A stretch of 64,000 nucleotides of DNA from NCBI GenBank assembly GCA_003952965.2, contig CM025853.1:4156802-4220801 (forward strand), written 5' to 3'. The notes below the pieces were generated by a model that saw nothing but the letters and a program-made list of their open reading frames with translations, searched no databases and was not told the DNA's origin. Positions 49,094-60,200 of this stretch are shown here, piece after piece (positions within the stretch are counted from its first letter, which is position 1; each line of letters begins with the position of its first letter). This DNA comes from Morella rubra (taxonomy: Eukaryota; Streptophyta; Magnoliopsida; Fagales; Myricaceae). The position numbers were made by a program, and so were the translations under genes.

Positions 49094-50667
49094 TAAATGA
49101 ATAAAGATTGTGATGAAAGCGGCGGCTCGTTATCGACTTGAAAGGAAAGACTCAAACCCGTAGTCAATGTAGTCATCACGTTCGCGGTGATTTTATCTAT
49201 AAAATGTCCCTTAAGACGAGCTTCCTTATCTTGTACCTTTCGGATAAATTTGTACTTTCAACTTCTAATCCAACCCGCGAGTACTATTTTCCTGCAAGTC
49301 CCCAAACTGTTTTTATTTTGTTTTCTGTAGGGTTTTACTCCTTGGGGAGCCCTTCCAGAAATTCTCTACGGCCTAGGCTGCACCCAGGCCCATTATTGAC
49401 TGCTCAGTGCTCGGACAGGGTATATGGCGCCCCTATGCGATTGCTACAGGTGCGCAATCTGCCCACTTTGAATTTTTTTTTTATATAAATATTTTTTTTA
49501 TTTTTTTTTTCATTTTATCTGACATTATTATTTGTTTATTTATCTATGTATAAAGAACTTATGATATGCCACATATAAAATTTTTTGTTTATATATAATA
49601 ACAAAAAAGAATTCACAAACGGGAAGAATCGCATATCTCAAATAAAAAGATTTAAAATATAATAGACACATCATAATTAGAACCTCACTATCTGAGGAAA
49701 GTTACAAGAAGAATGTTGTCCTAAGGATTTGATCTAGGGTCTACTGTTTGGTAACTATGACTCCTAGTCATCTCGGCCACGTCATGGGGGCACCACCAAC
49801 CATCCTTTAATTCCATTACATATCAAACATCCAAATTCTCTCACTTATCTCAAGTGTGGAGCGAAGTTGATAATTTAATTCAATTACAAGTTCAAATGCT
49901 CAAGTTCCAATTGATTGTTATTTTTTGTTCTTGTAGACAAAATGTTACAAGGTGATTTTTTTTTTTGGATGAACAAACTCTCCATTATTTTTACGACAAG
50001 GATGAATTCCAAGCCGCCCTGTGCAACGTGCTCAAACGAGCCTAACCCAATTCTAACGCACTGGAGATAAACAATTCGGACAAACTCCGGACGCATGCAG
50101 CGGCCTCTCATTGCACGTATTGGATAAAGTATAAAATTGTCATGGAGATTTGAACTAGGATCTACCATTTGTAGCCTTGGCCCTGAACCATCTTGCCCAA
50201 AGATCACCTTGCTGCAAAAAGATCCAATTTTTGATACCACACAAACACTTTATTGCAAACATCCACATACACTATGATTATTACAGCATCAAAGGATGGA
50301 AATCAATCCTCAACATTCCTATTACCCATACAAAACTACCGCCCATAACGATGAACGTTAAGAGAAAGGTTCACTCACACGTTGCAGATGATCGTTCATA
50401 TGCATTTTGATCCGATAGACGACGTAAAAATCTGGGGTTGTTAAGTTACAATCACTAATGCATACAATCAAGACGCTTCAATACATCCTTGTGTATGAGC
50501 AGACTCCCCCACTAGCACGAAGAAAGCCTCTCGGCATCGAAAAAGCAGCAACAACTCCGCTTGAAATTATTATGAGTTTCGTGTAGTAGCGCATTGCTGC
50601 ATCAGTCTGTGTCAGCCACCAAAGTAAAAAGAATCTCCCATCATCCTCCCAACAGAAATTCCAGTTT
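49094..50667. other. intergenic upstream of DPB2, no gene recognised
   Basis: This stretch contains the DPB2 promoter region and T-rich tracts (49480-49510, 49960-49975). Two segments (about 49735-49790 and 50145-50210) share a GATTTGAACTAGGATCTACC-like motif, which may come from old transposable elements. Nothing was assigned. Confidence 0.4.
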
Positions 50668-51330
50668 TTTTTGGGTAATTGAGTAAGATCTTGTATTGAT
50701 AAAAACAGATGATACACGGGGAACATCCCCTCCAAAAGGTATCATACCTTGACAACGCTGGTGCACACGAGCCAACCAAACAACAAAACCTATCAAATGA
50801 AACCTAGCCTGGTTCAACACAAAACAAACACCAAATGCCAAAACAGAAGTTAACAACAGTATACATTCAGCAAAATAAATTAATCAGCTTGAACAAGCCA
50901 AGAGACTTCCTTCAAAACAAGAACCAGCTTCCTCTTCTCGCCACCATACAGCCTCAAGTTCCTTTCTCTCCACAAGGTGTAAACCAGAGCTACCAACAAA
51001 GTTCTTCTAAGGATGGCAAGAGAGGACCACACACTAGTTTGTTCCCAAGTCTAGCTTGCCTTGGTAAGAGGCATTTATCCCCAAACAGAAGCCAGATTCG
51101 AGAGACAAACCTGCAATTCCAATTTCTTTCACCACCATAAGGATGAATTTTGAACGTCAAACTCAGAGATTGCCTAGTTTACGAGGCATGCAGACAAGTA
51201 AAGAGCATAGCCTAAAGAAGCTCCGGCTTTAGCAAATCCAAAAAATTAGTTTGTAGAAGTTACAGAACTTCTACAAAGTGCAACCAAAACCACAAACTCT
51301 TGCATTACCCTAAACAATAGGACAAGTTGT
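50668..51330 (-). mobile_element. LINE 3' fragment, reverse
   Basis: On the minus strand it contains YTLWRERNLR, the WRERN motif of the LINE C-terminal region. A 3' UTR follows with AAGATCTTACTCAATTACCC and a short A-run at about 50668-50676. It is 5'-truncated. Its 5' end abuts the next LINE fragment. Confidence 0.7.
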
Positions 51331-51334
51331 CAAG

Positions 51335-51990
51335 TGCACTTCTCCGTTAAATCTTTTTACGGCTTCCTTTCTGGTGTTGCCACGGATTTGTTTCCATGGC
51401 GTAGGGTGTGGAAGTCTAAGGTCCCTGTGAGAGTTGCGTTTTTTGTGTGGGAGGCTATTCATGGCCGGATTTTGACTATTGATGATTTAAGAGGAGGAGG
51501 GTTTGTGTCATTGATTGGTGTTATTTGTGCAAAGGAGGTGGAGAAACAGTTGATCATTTGCTTTTACATTGTCCGGTGGCGAGGGGTTTATGGGATTTTT
51601 TTTTTCGTATTATTAACCTTACATGGGTTATGCTAGGAAGGGTGGGAGACGTGTTGGTGTGTTGGAGCCGGAAGTTTGCGGATCCATTGGCACAAGTGAT
51701 TTGGAAGATGATTCCGTTTGTATTTGGTGGTGTTTGTGGAGGGAACGCAATCAAATATGTTTTGATGATTCTACTATGTCTTCGAATCAGTTGCAGGATA
51801 CTTTTTTACTTTCCATTTATCTTTGGGCTAATGTTGTGATGGGGGGTCCTTTCTTAGATTTTCCAGATTTTGTTAGCTTTTTTGCTTGTATGATTTGAGA
51901 GAGTTTGGTACAGCCTTTGTACTATACTCTCTCTATTTCTTTTTCTTTTTTTCTTAATAAAATGAGTTTATTCATAAAAAAAAAAAAAAC
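51335..51990 (+). mobile_element. LINE 3' fragment, forward
   Basis: It encodes SVKSFYGFLSG, FPWRRVWKSKVPVR, AFFVWEAIHGRILT, VDHLLLHCPVARGLW and WWCLWRERNQICFDD across shifted frames, ending FPDFVSFFACMI. A 3' UTR follows with TACAGCCTTTGTAC and an A-run at 51978-51990. It is close in sequence to the LINE at 1-4048 (3400-4048). It is 5'-truncated and inactive. Confidence 0.85.
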
Positions 51991-54051
51991 AATGTTAAAG
52001 CCAAGTGATGTCATCTGAAAACTTAATAAAATAAGAATTAACACTTCTATCAAATGATACTAATGAGGATGGAAATAATAAAAAGGGCAGCAAAATACTT
52101 GCTCATGAGTCAAAGAAAATGTACAACATGTAACGATACACACTCTCTTACATACCTCTAATTGAAGCTATTGACATCTTGCTAGGTCGATGCACACAAT
52201 CTCCATGAAAGTCCACCGCATATTGGTTCACTAACAGTACAGACTATGAGGTGTTTCTGAATTAGATTTCTTCCTCAGGATCGGGTCCATCACTAAGAGA
52301 GATACCATCAACTGCAGACAAAGAAATACCCGTCATACATTGGGCCCCAAAAGTGTAGCTGCTGCCTAAATATATAGGTGAAGGAGCATGGATGTGTCAA
52401 GGCATAAAATTCTTCTTATCACCAATTCCTACAAGGAAGGACCAGGATTACGAAGTATAGCTTTTCTATTCTTTTTTGATAGGAAAGCAGGCTCGTACCT
52501 GTTTTTTCAGGCCTGTTCAGGCATGCTTCATATAACAATATATGCGGAGATGAACTATGAAATTTTAATGGAATCGAATTGAAGAGCTCCTCTTCCTTTA
52601 TTTGATACTCTACTTGCGCATGTAAATCCCTATGAACAATAAGACCAGATCCTGTAAATCCCAAGCAATTATGCACGCCGTGAAGCAGTAGAAGATCAAC
52701 CGACTCTCCATAATCCTTGCATATAAATAACAGTCTCATTTCTGCTAAATAAGATTCTCACAGAAATTTTACCCATAGCAGCAGTGAAAATAATGAAAGC
52801 AAGTTCAGTAGGTGATAGTCGTCTATAAAAACAAGGTTGCATAAGCCCTTCGAACAACAATTATAAGAGGGAAAAAAAACACCTAAAAGAGAGGATAGCT
52901 TCAGAAACTTTGTAAGCCTCCAGAGAATACCCCCCCTTCTCCACCAGGCTATTTTTCATTTAATACAAACTATTTACAGAAAATGGATGAGGAAAAACAA
53001 AAAAGAATGAAAGATTGAACCACTGCCTGTAATCCAAATCTGGTACTACCCTCTCAGAACTTGGGTACCAGTGAAATTCCCACCTGTTTCCTCAATTTAA
53101 GAAGCTACTGTTGCATCGTTATCAACTCCGATCAGAAACAAGGTCTTTTAGGGGAATAACTCGCACAAACATCACACCAGAATGAGTCTGCCTTTCATGT
53201 CCAGCATTTAACCCTACAAAAACCAAGAACATTTCCCAGCCAGTTTCTATGATGTCTATGAACCCATCCCTCTCCTGATTGGAACTGTCATCAATGGGGC
53301 CAGCTCTCCCCGTATTTTAAGCCAGCATTTTGCATCCAATTTGATCCTTCTCTAGGGAATAACACCACAACTCTTCTTCCGACAAAAGACTTATCATAAA
53401 GTTCGAGTTTCTCGATTCATAAACCTCATAACTGAACAAGAGAAAAGACGCCTTCAGACTTACTGCAGTATGAGGCATGAGGACTAATATGAAAGAAAAC
53501 ATTTGAATTATTAACAGCAAAATTCAGACAAACAATGAGGGATAGTCCGAGTATCCTAAATGACTGATTGATTAGCCCATTATATGCTGATACAGTCAAA
53601 GAAGCCTTCTCTGGAAGACAATACATCAATGGTAGAAACACATAACTAGCTCGGCTCTCCTGGCTGACACCTTGCCTCCCGCACCTTGTAAATATGAAGT
53701 TTGAAACCATTCTCAACCGTAAGAGAACTCTGAGGGCAATACCAGTCTTGGGGGGATAGGATGTGGAATGAGACACAATCGTGAAGTGAATTAGACCAGC
53801 ACTTTCAGCAATACAACCGTCTGGCATCAGAAGGCAGTCTATGGCGTATTGCTGGGTAAGGACCCCCGCGGAGACAAGATCCATGCCTCAATGGCAACAT
53901 CGAATACTACCATAACAAATATATCGATTCCTTACTGCTTCACAGGTATAGTCTCCAAACAGATGGCACAAGCATTGTGAAAAGAGCTCATGCATGATCT
54001 CCACAAAGACGCATGGTGAAGAAAAGGCTAGACAACTAATCCTAATTCTTC
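51991..54051. other. region downstream of the PPR gene
   Basis: No supported gene was found here. It may be the long, possibly spliced, 3' UTR of the PPR gene or a separate non-coding transcript. A minus-strand segment at 52312-52258 could be a terminal exon (DGISLSDGPDPEEEI before a stop), but no matching upstream exon was found. Confidence 0.35.
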
Positions 54052-55764
54052 TTACTTCCCTCTCAAACTCATGCTCTTTCGCTTCTGGTTCAGGGAAATA
54101 CGTCTTGCCATAGCAGGATTGTAGAACGTTCTCATATGGTCTGAAAGCCTATGAATGGCACGAAGATCACCAATCACAGAAAGCCGCATCAAAAATGAAT
54201 CAAATTTCCGATATGGCAATTTCATTCCTTTGTTTACCACCTTTTCCAAAAGGAAACATGCATCTTCAACCTTGTTGCAACCAAAAAGCCCATCAATCAT
54301 CAAACAATAACTATCAGTGTCTGGCACACAGGCTCTTTTTTCCATCTCATGCCAAGTTTCAAATGCCCCATCAGGATCCTCCATCTCAAAGAACATTGAA
54401 ATTATCATATTATAGGTCTGCACACTAGGCACACAATCCACCTCAAGCATTCTTCCATAAAGCCTAAGTGCTTCATCACTCTTTTTGTTGTCACAGAGAA
54501 CCTTGAGAAAACAGTTATAAGTAACAATATCGGGAGGGTAACCTTTATTTCCCATCTCTTCCAAAAATTTGTAAGCTTCCTCTATCTTTCCTGCCAAACA
54601 CATTCCTTCAATCAGTTCCTTGTAAGTCGAAACATCAGGGAGGCAACCACTGTTTATCATATGCCCCATAAGTGAGAAGCACTCCTCCATTCGATCATTC
54701 TGGACAAGAGCCACAATCATGATTGCATATGTTTTGGCAGTAGGAGAAGAAATTGTAGAACCATTAGTTCTCATGAACTCAAAGAGCTCAGCTGCTTCCG
54801 TCACCATTCCTGCTTTACAAAAAGTGTCGATGGCAGTATTGTATGTAAAATTATCAGGCGCATGACCCAATTCAATCATTTCTTCCAGCACTCTCATACC
54901 TTTAGTCGGGTTTCTAACTCTACACCACCCAAAGAACAATATGTTATGCGTATTAGCATCAGGCTTAACCTTGTGTTTCACCTTCTTAAACATGGCTTCA
55001 GCATCCTCTACGAGGCTGCACTTGCACAAAGCATCCAACAGCAAGTTAAAGGCATTGATCTCAGGCTGTGTCTTCACCCTTATCCTCTTCTTCTTGGCAA
55101 ATTTATGCAAATAGTTCAGATGCTTTTCTGTGTACTGTCTCAAAATTTTCAACAGAACCTCGACAGGAACCATTCTCTTGTCATGCCTCTTCATGTAATC
55201 TAGTAAATCACAAACAATACGAAACTGCTTGACCTTGTATTTTGTACTGGACAGTATGTCCATCATATCATTGTACGCCTGAGACTCGTGGGCATAACTT
55301 TCTTGATGCCCCGCCCAGGTAAAAAATCTAAACGCTATTTTCTCTTCAAAGCGAAGCCTATGAAGAACCCCAACTACTAATTCAGACGTCAATTCTACAC
55401 CAACTTGATCAAGAGCCTTCTCCATGCTTTGATATGCATTAGAGTTATCGATAACAACATTATACAACTTGTCCACCTCGCTTTCTAGGCATGCTTTATC
55501 CTCTTCTCCAGCATCTCGCACACTACAATCGAAACTTTGACCCAATGGGAAAACTTCTGAACAAAACGACTGCGCTGCGACCTTGAGTCCGACTTGGGGA
55601 TTCAAAGCCAGATAAGATGTTTGTAGTAATGACGGAGAAGGAATGAAGTTTGGAACGTGACACGTTGGGTCAATTGATGGGTTTACAATAAAGCTGCGAA
55701 CTGACATCGAGAGAGGAGAGTTTCTCACTCTAATGGCAAATAAATGTCTAAAAAGCCTATTCAT
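54052..55764 (-). CDS. P-type pentatricopeptide repeat protein, probably mitochondrial
   Basis: This is an intronless 570-residue protein. P-class PPR proteins bind organelle RNA and affect its stability, splicing or translation. The first 70 or so residues are Arg/Ser-rich with few acids (MNRLFRHLFAIRVRNSPLSM), which suits an organellar, most likely mitochondrial, transit peptide. From about residue 160 there are roughly nine to ten 35-residue repeats, many well formed. Examples are AFNLLLDALCKCSLVEDAEA, THNILFFGWCRVRNPTKGM, TYNTAIDTFCKAGMVTEAAE, TYKELIEGMCLAGKIEEAYK and TYNMIISMFFEMEDPDGAF. No E, DYW or SMR domain is present, and the end is basic (RRISLNQKRKSMSLRGK). A purine-rich upstream segment (55850-56020) has an ATG-led frame (MASDTRKPNSVED) running into a GTAATA donor; it may be a 5' UTR exon. 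The RNA target is unknown. Confidence 0.9.
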   Translation of the reverse strand: MNRLFRHLFAIRVRNSPLSMSVRSFIVNPSIDPTCHVPNFIPSPSLLQTSYLALNPQVGLKVAAQSFCSEVFPLGQSFDCSVRDAGEEDKACLESEVDKLYNVVIDNSNAYQSMEKALDQVGVELTSELVVGVLHRLRFEEKIAFRFFTWAGHQESYAHESQAYNDMMDILSSTKYKVKQFRIVCDLLDYMKRHDKRMVPVEVLLKILRQYTEKHLNYLHKFAKKKRIRVKTQPEINAFNLLLDALCKCSLVEDAEAMFKKVKHKVKPDANTHNILFFGWCRVRNPTKGMRVLEEMIELGHAPDNFTYNTAIDTFCKAGMVTEAAELFEFMRTNGSTISSPTAKTYAIMIVALVQNDRMEECFSLMGHMINSGCLPDVSTYKELIEGMCLAGKIEEAYKFLEEMGNKGYPPDIVTYNCFLKVLCDNKKSDEALRLYGRMLEVDCVPSVQTYNMIISMFFEMEDPDGAFETWHEMEKRACVPDTDSYCLMIDGLFGCNKVEDACFLLEKVVNKGMKLPYRKFDSFLMRLSVIGDLRAIHRLSDHMRTFYNPAMARRISLNQKRKSMSLRGK

Positions 55765-56929
55765 CTTGAAGGGCTTAATTCAGATACGAGTGTTTGTGGT
55801 TTGGTCAGAGGAAGAAAACGAAAAAGTAGTAGTACGAGAGGGTATTACCGGGGGCAAGGAAATGGGCCGTGACGGGCGGTGAAGATGTGTCTTCTACTGA
55901 GTTCGGCTTCCTCGTATCAGAAGCCATGCCAATCGCGAGAGAGACAGAGAGTAACTCAAAAAAAGAGAGAGAGGGGAATTTCCTCGTCTCGCTATGTTGA
56001 TGGATGGAGTCCTCCAAACAGACGCAGGGTTCGTACCAATAAGCTATATCACCACCCCGTCTGGAACGAAAACGTACTCATGGATTAAAGCACGAACTAG
56101 AGACATGCTCTATAAATTCCACACTATTTAAGAAATGGTTTGCTCTACGATTTTAGGCCATTGAAGGTAAAATATAATCGTCATTCCCCTTTTTAAAAGA
56201 GTTGTTCTACGTTTAATTTGACTGAAAAAACTAAACTGACGAGATTCCAATATGTTAAGAATTAATAATTTATGGATACAAGTCTCAAACATGATAATGG
56301 AAGGAAGTTTAGTGCACTTAGAAAAAAAAAAAAAAAAAAGGAAGTATAGTGCAAAACTTATCGTAAGTAAAAAATATATTTTTCTTGGTTGTTTCGATTA
56401 AGAATAGAGAAAATCTAATTAATCAAACTAAAAAAAAAAAAATCTAATTAATCAAACTTAAAACAGAGAATATATAAAAGTATAGTTGCAATGTGAAATA
56501 GGACCCAAAGTAAAATGTCTTCGGCTGAAAACATTCTTTGGAAAAATCACTGATTCTCTCCCATTTGGCTGTGAGCCTCAAAAAGACCAGAAGCCTTTGA
56601 AATTTTGAATCATACTTTTTCAAGGGAAAAACAATCACCATTTGTCTTCCGCACTGATTCGGTAGCAATGCATGCTCTCGATATTCAGAAAAAAAAAAAA
56701 AAAATGCTTTCTCTGTGTAACTCGTAAAAGGTGAGGTGCAACGCACTCAGTTGAGTTCGTGTCCCGGAACTTCTATCTACAATACTCTGGAGGGATTTTG
56801 GTGGTCGCTATTCATCACCATTCTGGCCTGAAGGGATTGAACTTTCGCCTGATCTTATTGCCGTTTACATAAACAGTGTTCAAGAAGAACCAAATGAACA
56901 GAGTTCAGAGAACAGAAGAGACGAGAGCT
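55765..56929. other. upstream region of the PPR gene
   Basis: It holds the PPR promoter and leader (GA-rich 55935-55985) and A-runs at 56322-56338, 56429-56441 and 56690-56703. No gene was recognised. Confidence 0.5.
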
Positions 56930-57110
56930 GGCAGGTGACTAGCTAACTCCACTTCTCCGGCGATCAACAAGTCTCCAGTAGTTGTTAGCTCCTTCACAAG
57001 TCTCTTTCACTCTCTTTTTAACATGCTTTCTGCCTGCATGAGCAATCTTCGGTATACTCACGAGCAGCTGTGACATGAGCAGCTTTGGTGGAGACACCCC
57101 TTTACTCTCG
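56930..57110 (-). pseudogene. orphan glutamate decarboxylase C-terminal fragment
   Basis: On the minus strand it reads KKRVKETCEGANNYWRLVDRRRSGVS then stop. This aligns with the calmodulin-binding end of the complete GAD gene that finishes at 57202. The flanks are also shared: 56880-56945 resembles 57150-57205 (CAGTGTTCAAGAA/CAGTGCTCAAGAA ... GACGAGAGCT). It is therefore a tandem duplication of the last part of the final exon and its 3' flank, with no splice site or catalytic region. Confidence 0.7.
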
Positions 57111-57201
57111 TAACCTTATGTACAACACTGACATCGACAGAACGTCTATATATACAGTGCTCAAGAACCACAAATGTACAATAGACGAGAGCTAAGGGTG
57201 A

Positions 57202-60200
57202 CTAGCAAACTCCAGTTCTCTTGTCATCAAGAAGTCGCCTCCTGTGGTTGGTTATCTCCTCCACAATCTCTTCAACCCTCTTTTGGACTCGCTTTCTGCC
57301 TTTATCAGCATCTTTAGTATTATCCTCGGGGGCTGTGACATTAGCAGCTTTTGAGAGGACACCTATAGGGAGTGTGTCCATCTCCTTCAAAACTTTCTCA
57401 ATGTCTGCAACAAGTCTTTCTGCCAGGGCCCGGCTGAAATCCTCTCTAACCACTGCCCGAAGGACAGAAATGTGTTGGACATCAGCAGGCAATGTGTAAG
57501 CCGGAATGATCCACCCGAATCTTCTCAGACTCTCTGACACTACAAACACGGTGTGCTTGCTACTGTCTTTCAGAGAGAAGGCTACCAGGGGCACTCCAAC
57601 ATCCTTGGAGACAATATCAAATTGCCCTGTTTTCTCTAATCCCTCTTTCAGCGCTCTCGCGTTGTCCATACAGTTCTCCATAATGTTCTTGTAACCCTTT
57701 CAGACATGAGATCAACCAAAAAATTTCAGAATGGTATATAGGAACATATTATATTGCAAGCAAAGGTATTATATTGCAAGCAAAGGTAGTTCCTGCCCCA
57801 AAGCAATCTAACCAATAATTCTTCACAAGAATTCTCTAACAGCACACTTTGACATTCCATAACAAGTGAATGTAATCTATTATGCAAGACATTAAAAAAT
57901 ATTGAAGCCATCCCCCGAATGGACCGAATGGTTTCAATAATAGAAACGGAATGTCTTAGGTCGTGGGATTTCTTCAAATGCTTTTTCTTTCTTTTTTGGT
58001 TTTTGGAACTCTCTTGCCCTCATCTGTTTTACTAGCTGTAACTCCTTTCACACACCCACTTCTTTGGTGACAAAATTTAGGTCCTCCACATTTAACGGGA
58101 CACTGGAACCTGCCCAAAGAAATTATTTCCAGCAGTTCCATATGGGGGCACCTTTCTAAGCCTAACTTCAGTACATTGGCCTCAGTGGTTCTTGCTGCAT
58201 CTATGTAGATTCTCAGGAGACATCTATATTATCTTGTATCTTCGTATCCTCGTAACATATATATGAAATTGAGAATAGAACTATGAATAAAAATGACTAA
58301 AAAAAGAAACCTCTTCCATGCAGAATTAACCCATAAAAATACTTTTCAGTTCTATAGTTCGTGAATCAAACGAAAGCAAACAAAACCTACCTCAAAGCCC
58401 AATCGTATGAGCTGGTAATATTGAGCAATTATTTGACTAGAACCTGCCACAATTGAAACTATTAGGAAACCAAATAAATATAAATAATAAAGAAAGGAAT
58501 GGGATGAAGGTGAATAATAAAGAATATACATTCATGTAAGTCCACGGATGCGTCACACCTTCATATGCATGCCTATCGGTATTACCTCTGGAAAAGTTAA
58601 GGGTAAAGGTCGGTTGATCAGATCCAAGATAGTTGATGTGAAAGACAAGCTTGTCTGGTAAATCCTCTTTGCTCCTCCAAACAACCCAGCCCACTCCAGG
58701 GTACACTAGGCCATACTTGTGACCACTCACATTTATGCTCTTCACTAAAGGCAAACGGAAATCCCACTCAAGATTAGGGTAAAGGAATGGAGCTATAAAC
58801 CCTCCAGTGGCAGCATCAACGTGAATTGGGGTGTCCCATCCTGTATCCTTGTTCTTTTTGGTAAGTAGTTCATTAAGCAGCTTCACATCCTCAAACTCTC
58901 CCGTAAAGGTGGATCCCAGAATTGCTGCAACACAGATGGTGTTTTCGTCCACCAACTCAACTGCTTTCACAGGATCCATCACATAATGTCCCTCCGACAG
59001 TTTTACCTCCTTCAACTCAACCTCAAAGTACCTAGCAAACTTCTCCCAGCAAACCTGTGGAAAACATTTTGACGTAAAGTAGGCACCAATGCAATAAAGG
59101 GACTAATCCTGAACAAAATCGTAAGTAGAATCATCTTATAGATAGAAACATCATAAAACCAAAGTAGAACCATCATGTTCCATCGTGCGAAAACAGACAT
59201 TAGCATAGCCCTGTGTAGGATCTAAAAGAAACGGAAAAAAAATTCAGAACAATTCAATACTCACCGACTACTGCATGATGATGAACCGGGCAATAAGATA
59301 CTAAATGACAGTTCCACAGTCTCTCAAAAATAATACAGATGGGCCTAGGTGTCAACACTGAACACACTGTCAAGAGCTCAATCTTCTGGGGTTCACATTT
59401 ACGACAGAGGTACATTGAGACAAGAACAATGAACTTTACATTGAACAATGAGATGAACAAAGACTAAATTTTTCAAATATCTTAGTGGCTTAACTTATTA
59501 ACCACAATGTGAAACGCACCTGCACATTTGCTCCTGCTACTATGTTGGGCTTATCATATGGCTTGCCCTCTAATTCTCTCTTCATCTGCCACTTCTTTTT
59601 AAAAGCTAGACCTGCAAGCATTATTGCCTCTGATGATCCCACAGTAGCGACACCAACAGCAGTTTCAGATCCCCCAACAGGAGCATTAAATAGGTGGGCA
59701 ATCATATTCACACAGCGGTTCTACAGAATTGAGTTATACATCAGTAGAAAGTCTATTGTACTTCACAGAAAAAATTTAAATAACATAGGCCTAAAAAACT
59801 CCAAAATATAGCAGCTCTCAGGGTTACTAAGAGCTAACATGTTCAACCAAGACAATCCAACACCCAAACCGTCCATAATACCTAAAACAATGAACATTTT
59901 AGAGTGTAAATATCGCGGAAAACACTTAACGAGCATCTGCCAAAGCACAATCATCTAAGATGATATTTTCCAAAAATGGTAACGATTAACATTAGTGGAA
60001 ATGTCAATAGACCCAACTAGGTAATGCCGTTTTCGAGTTTTTCTTTCTTTCTTTTTTAGGGTGGTGGGCTAAAAGAAAGGTTTTCTCATCCCCCACCGAT
60101 TTCAGGATTACCAAGAAGCACTAAAGAAGATGGCCAGGTGGAACAAAGAGTTCATAGCCCTCCCATCTAAGCAGTTCACTTTAAATAAAAAATAGTTCGC

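Noticed and set aside
49735-50210. GATTTGAACTAGGATCTACC-like motifs resembling a tRNA-derived repeat
   Set aside because: No A and B box pair with correct spacing and no tail could be seen.
50478-50735. Minus-strand frame with WWLTQTDAAMRYYTKLIII
   Set aside because: It looks protein-like in part, but it overlaps the LINE tail and I cannot assign it to a family.
52258-52312. Possible terminal exon encoding DGISLSDGPDPEEEI on the minus strand
   Set aside because: It has a fair acceptor and a stop, but I could not find upstream exons in a matching frame between 52.3 and 54 kb, and I do not recognise the peptide.
55850-56017. Minus-strand frame MASDTRKPNSVEDTSSPPV ending at a possible donor
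   Set aside because: It could be the first exon of another gene, but a 5' UTR exon of the PPR gene explains it equally well. No partner exon was found.
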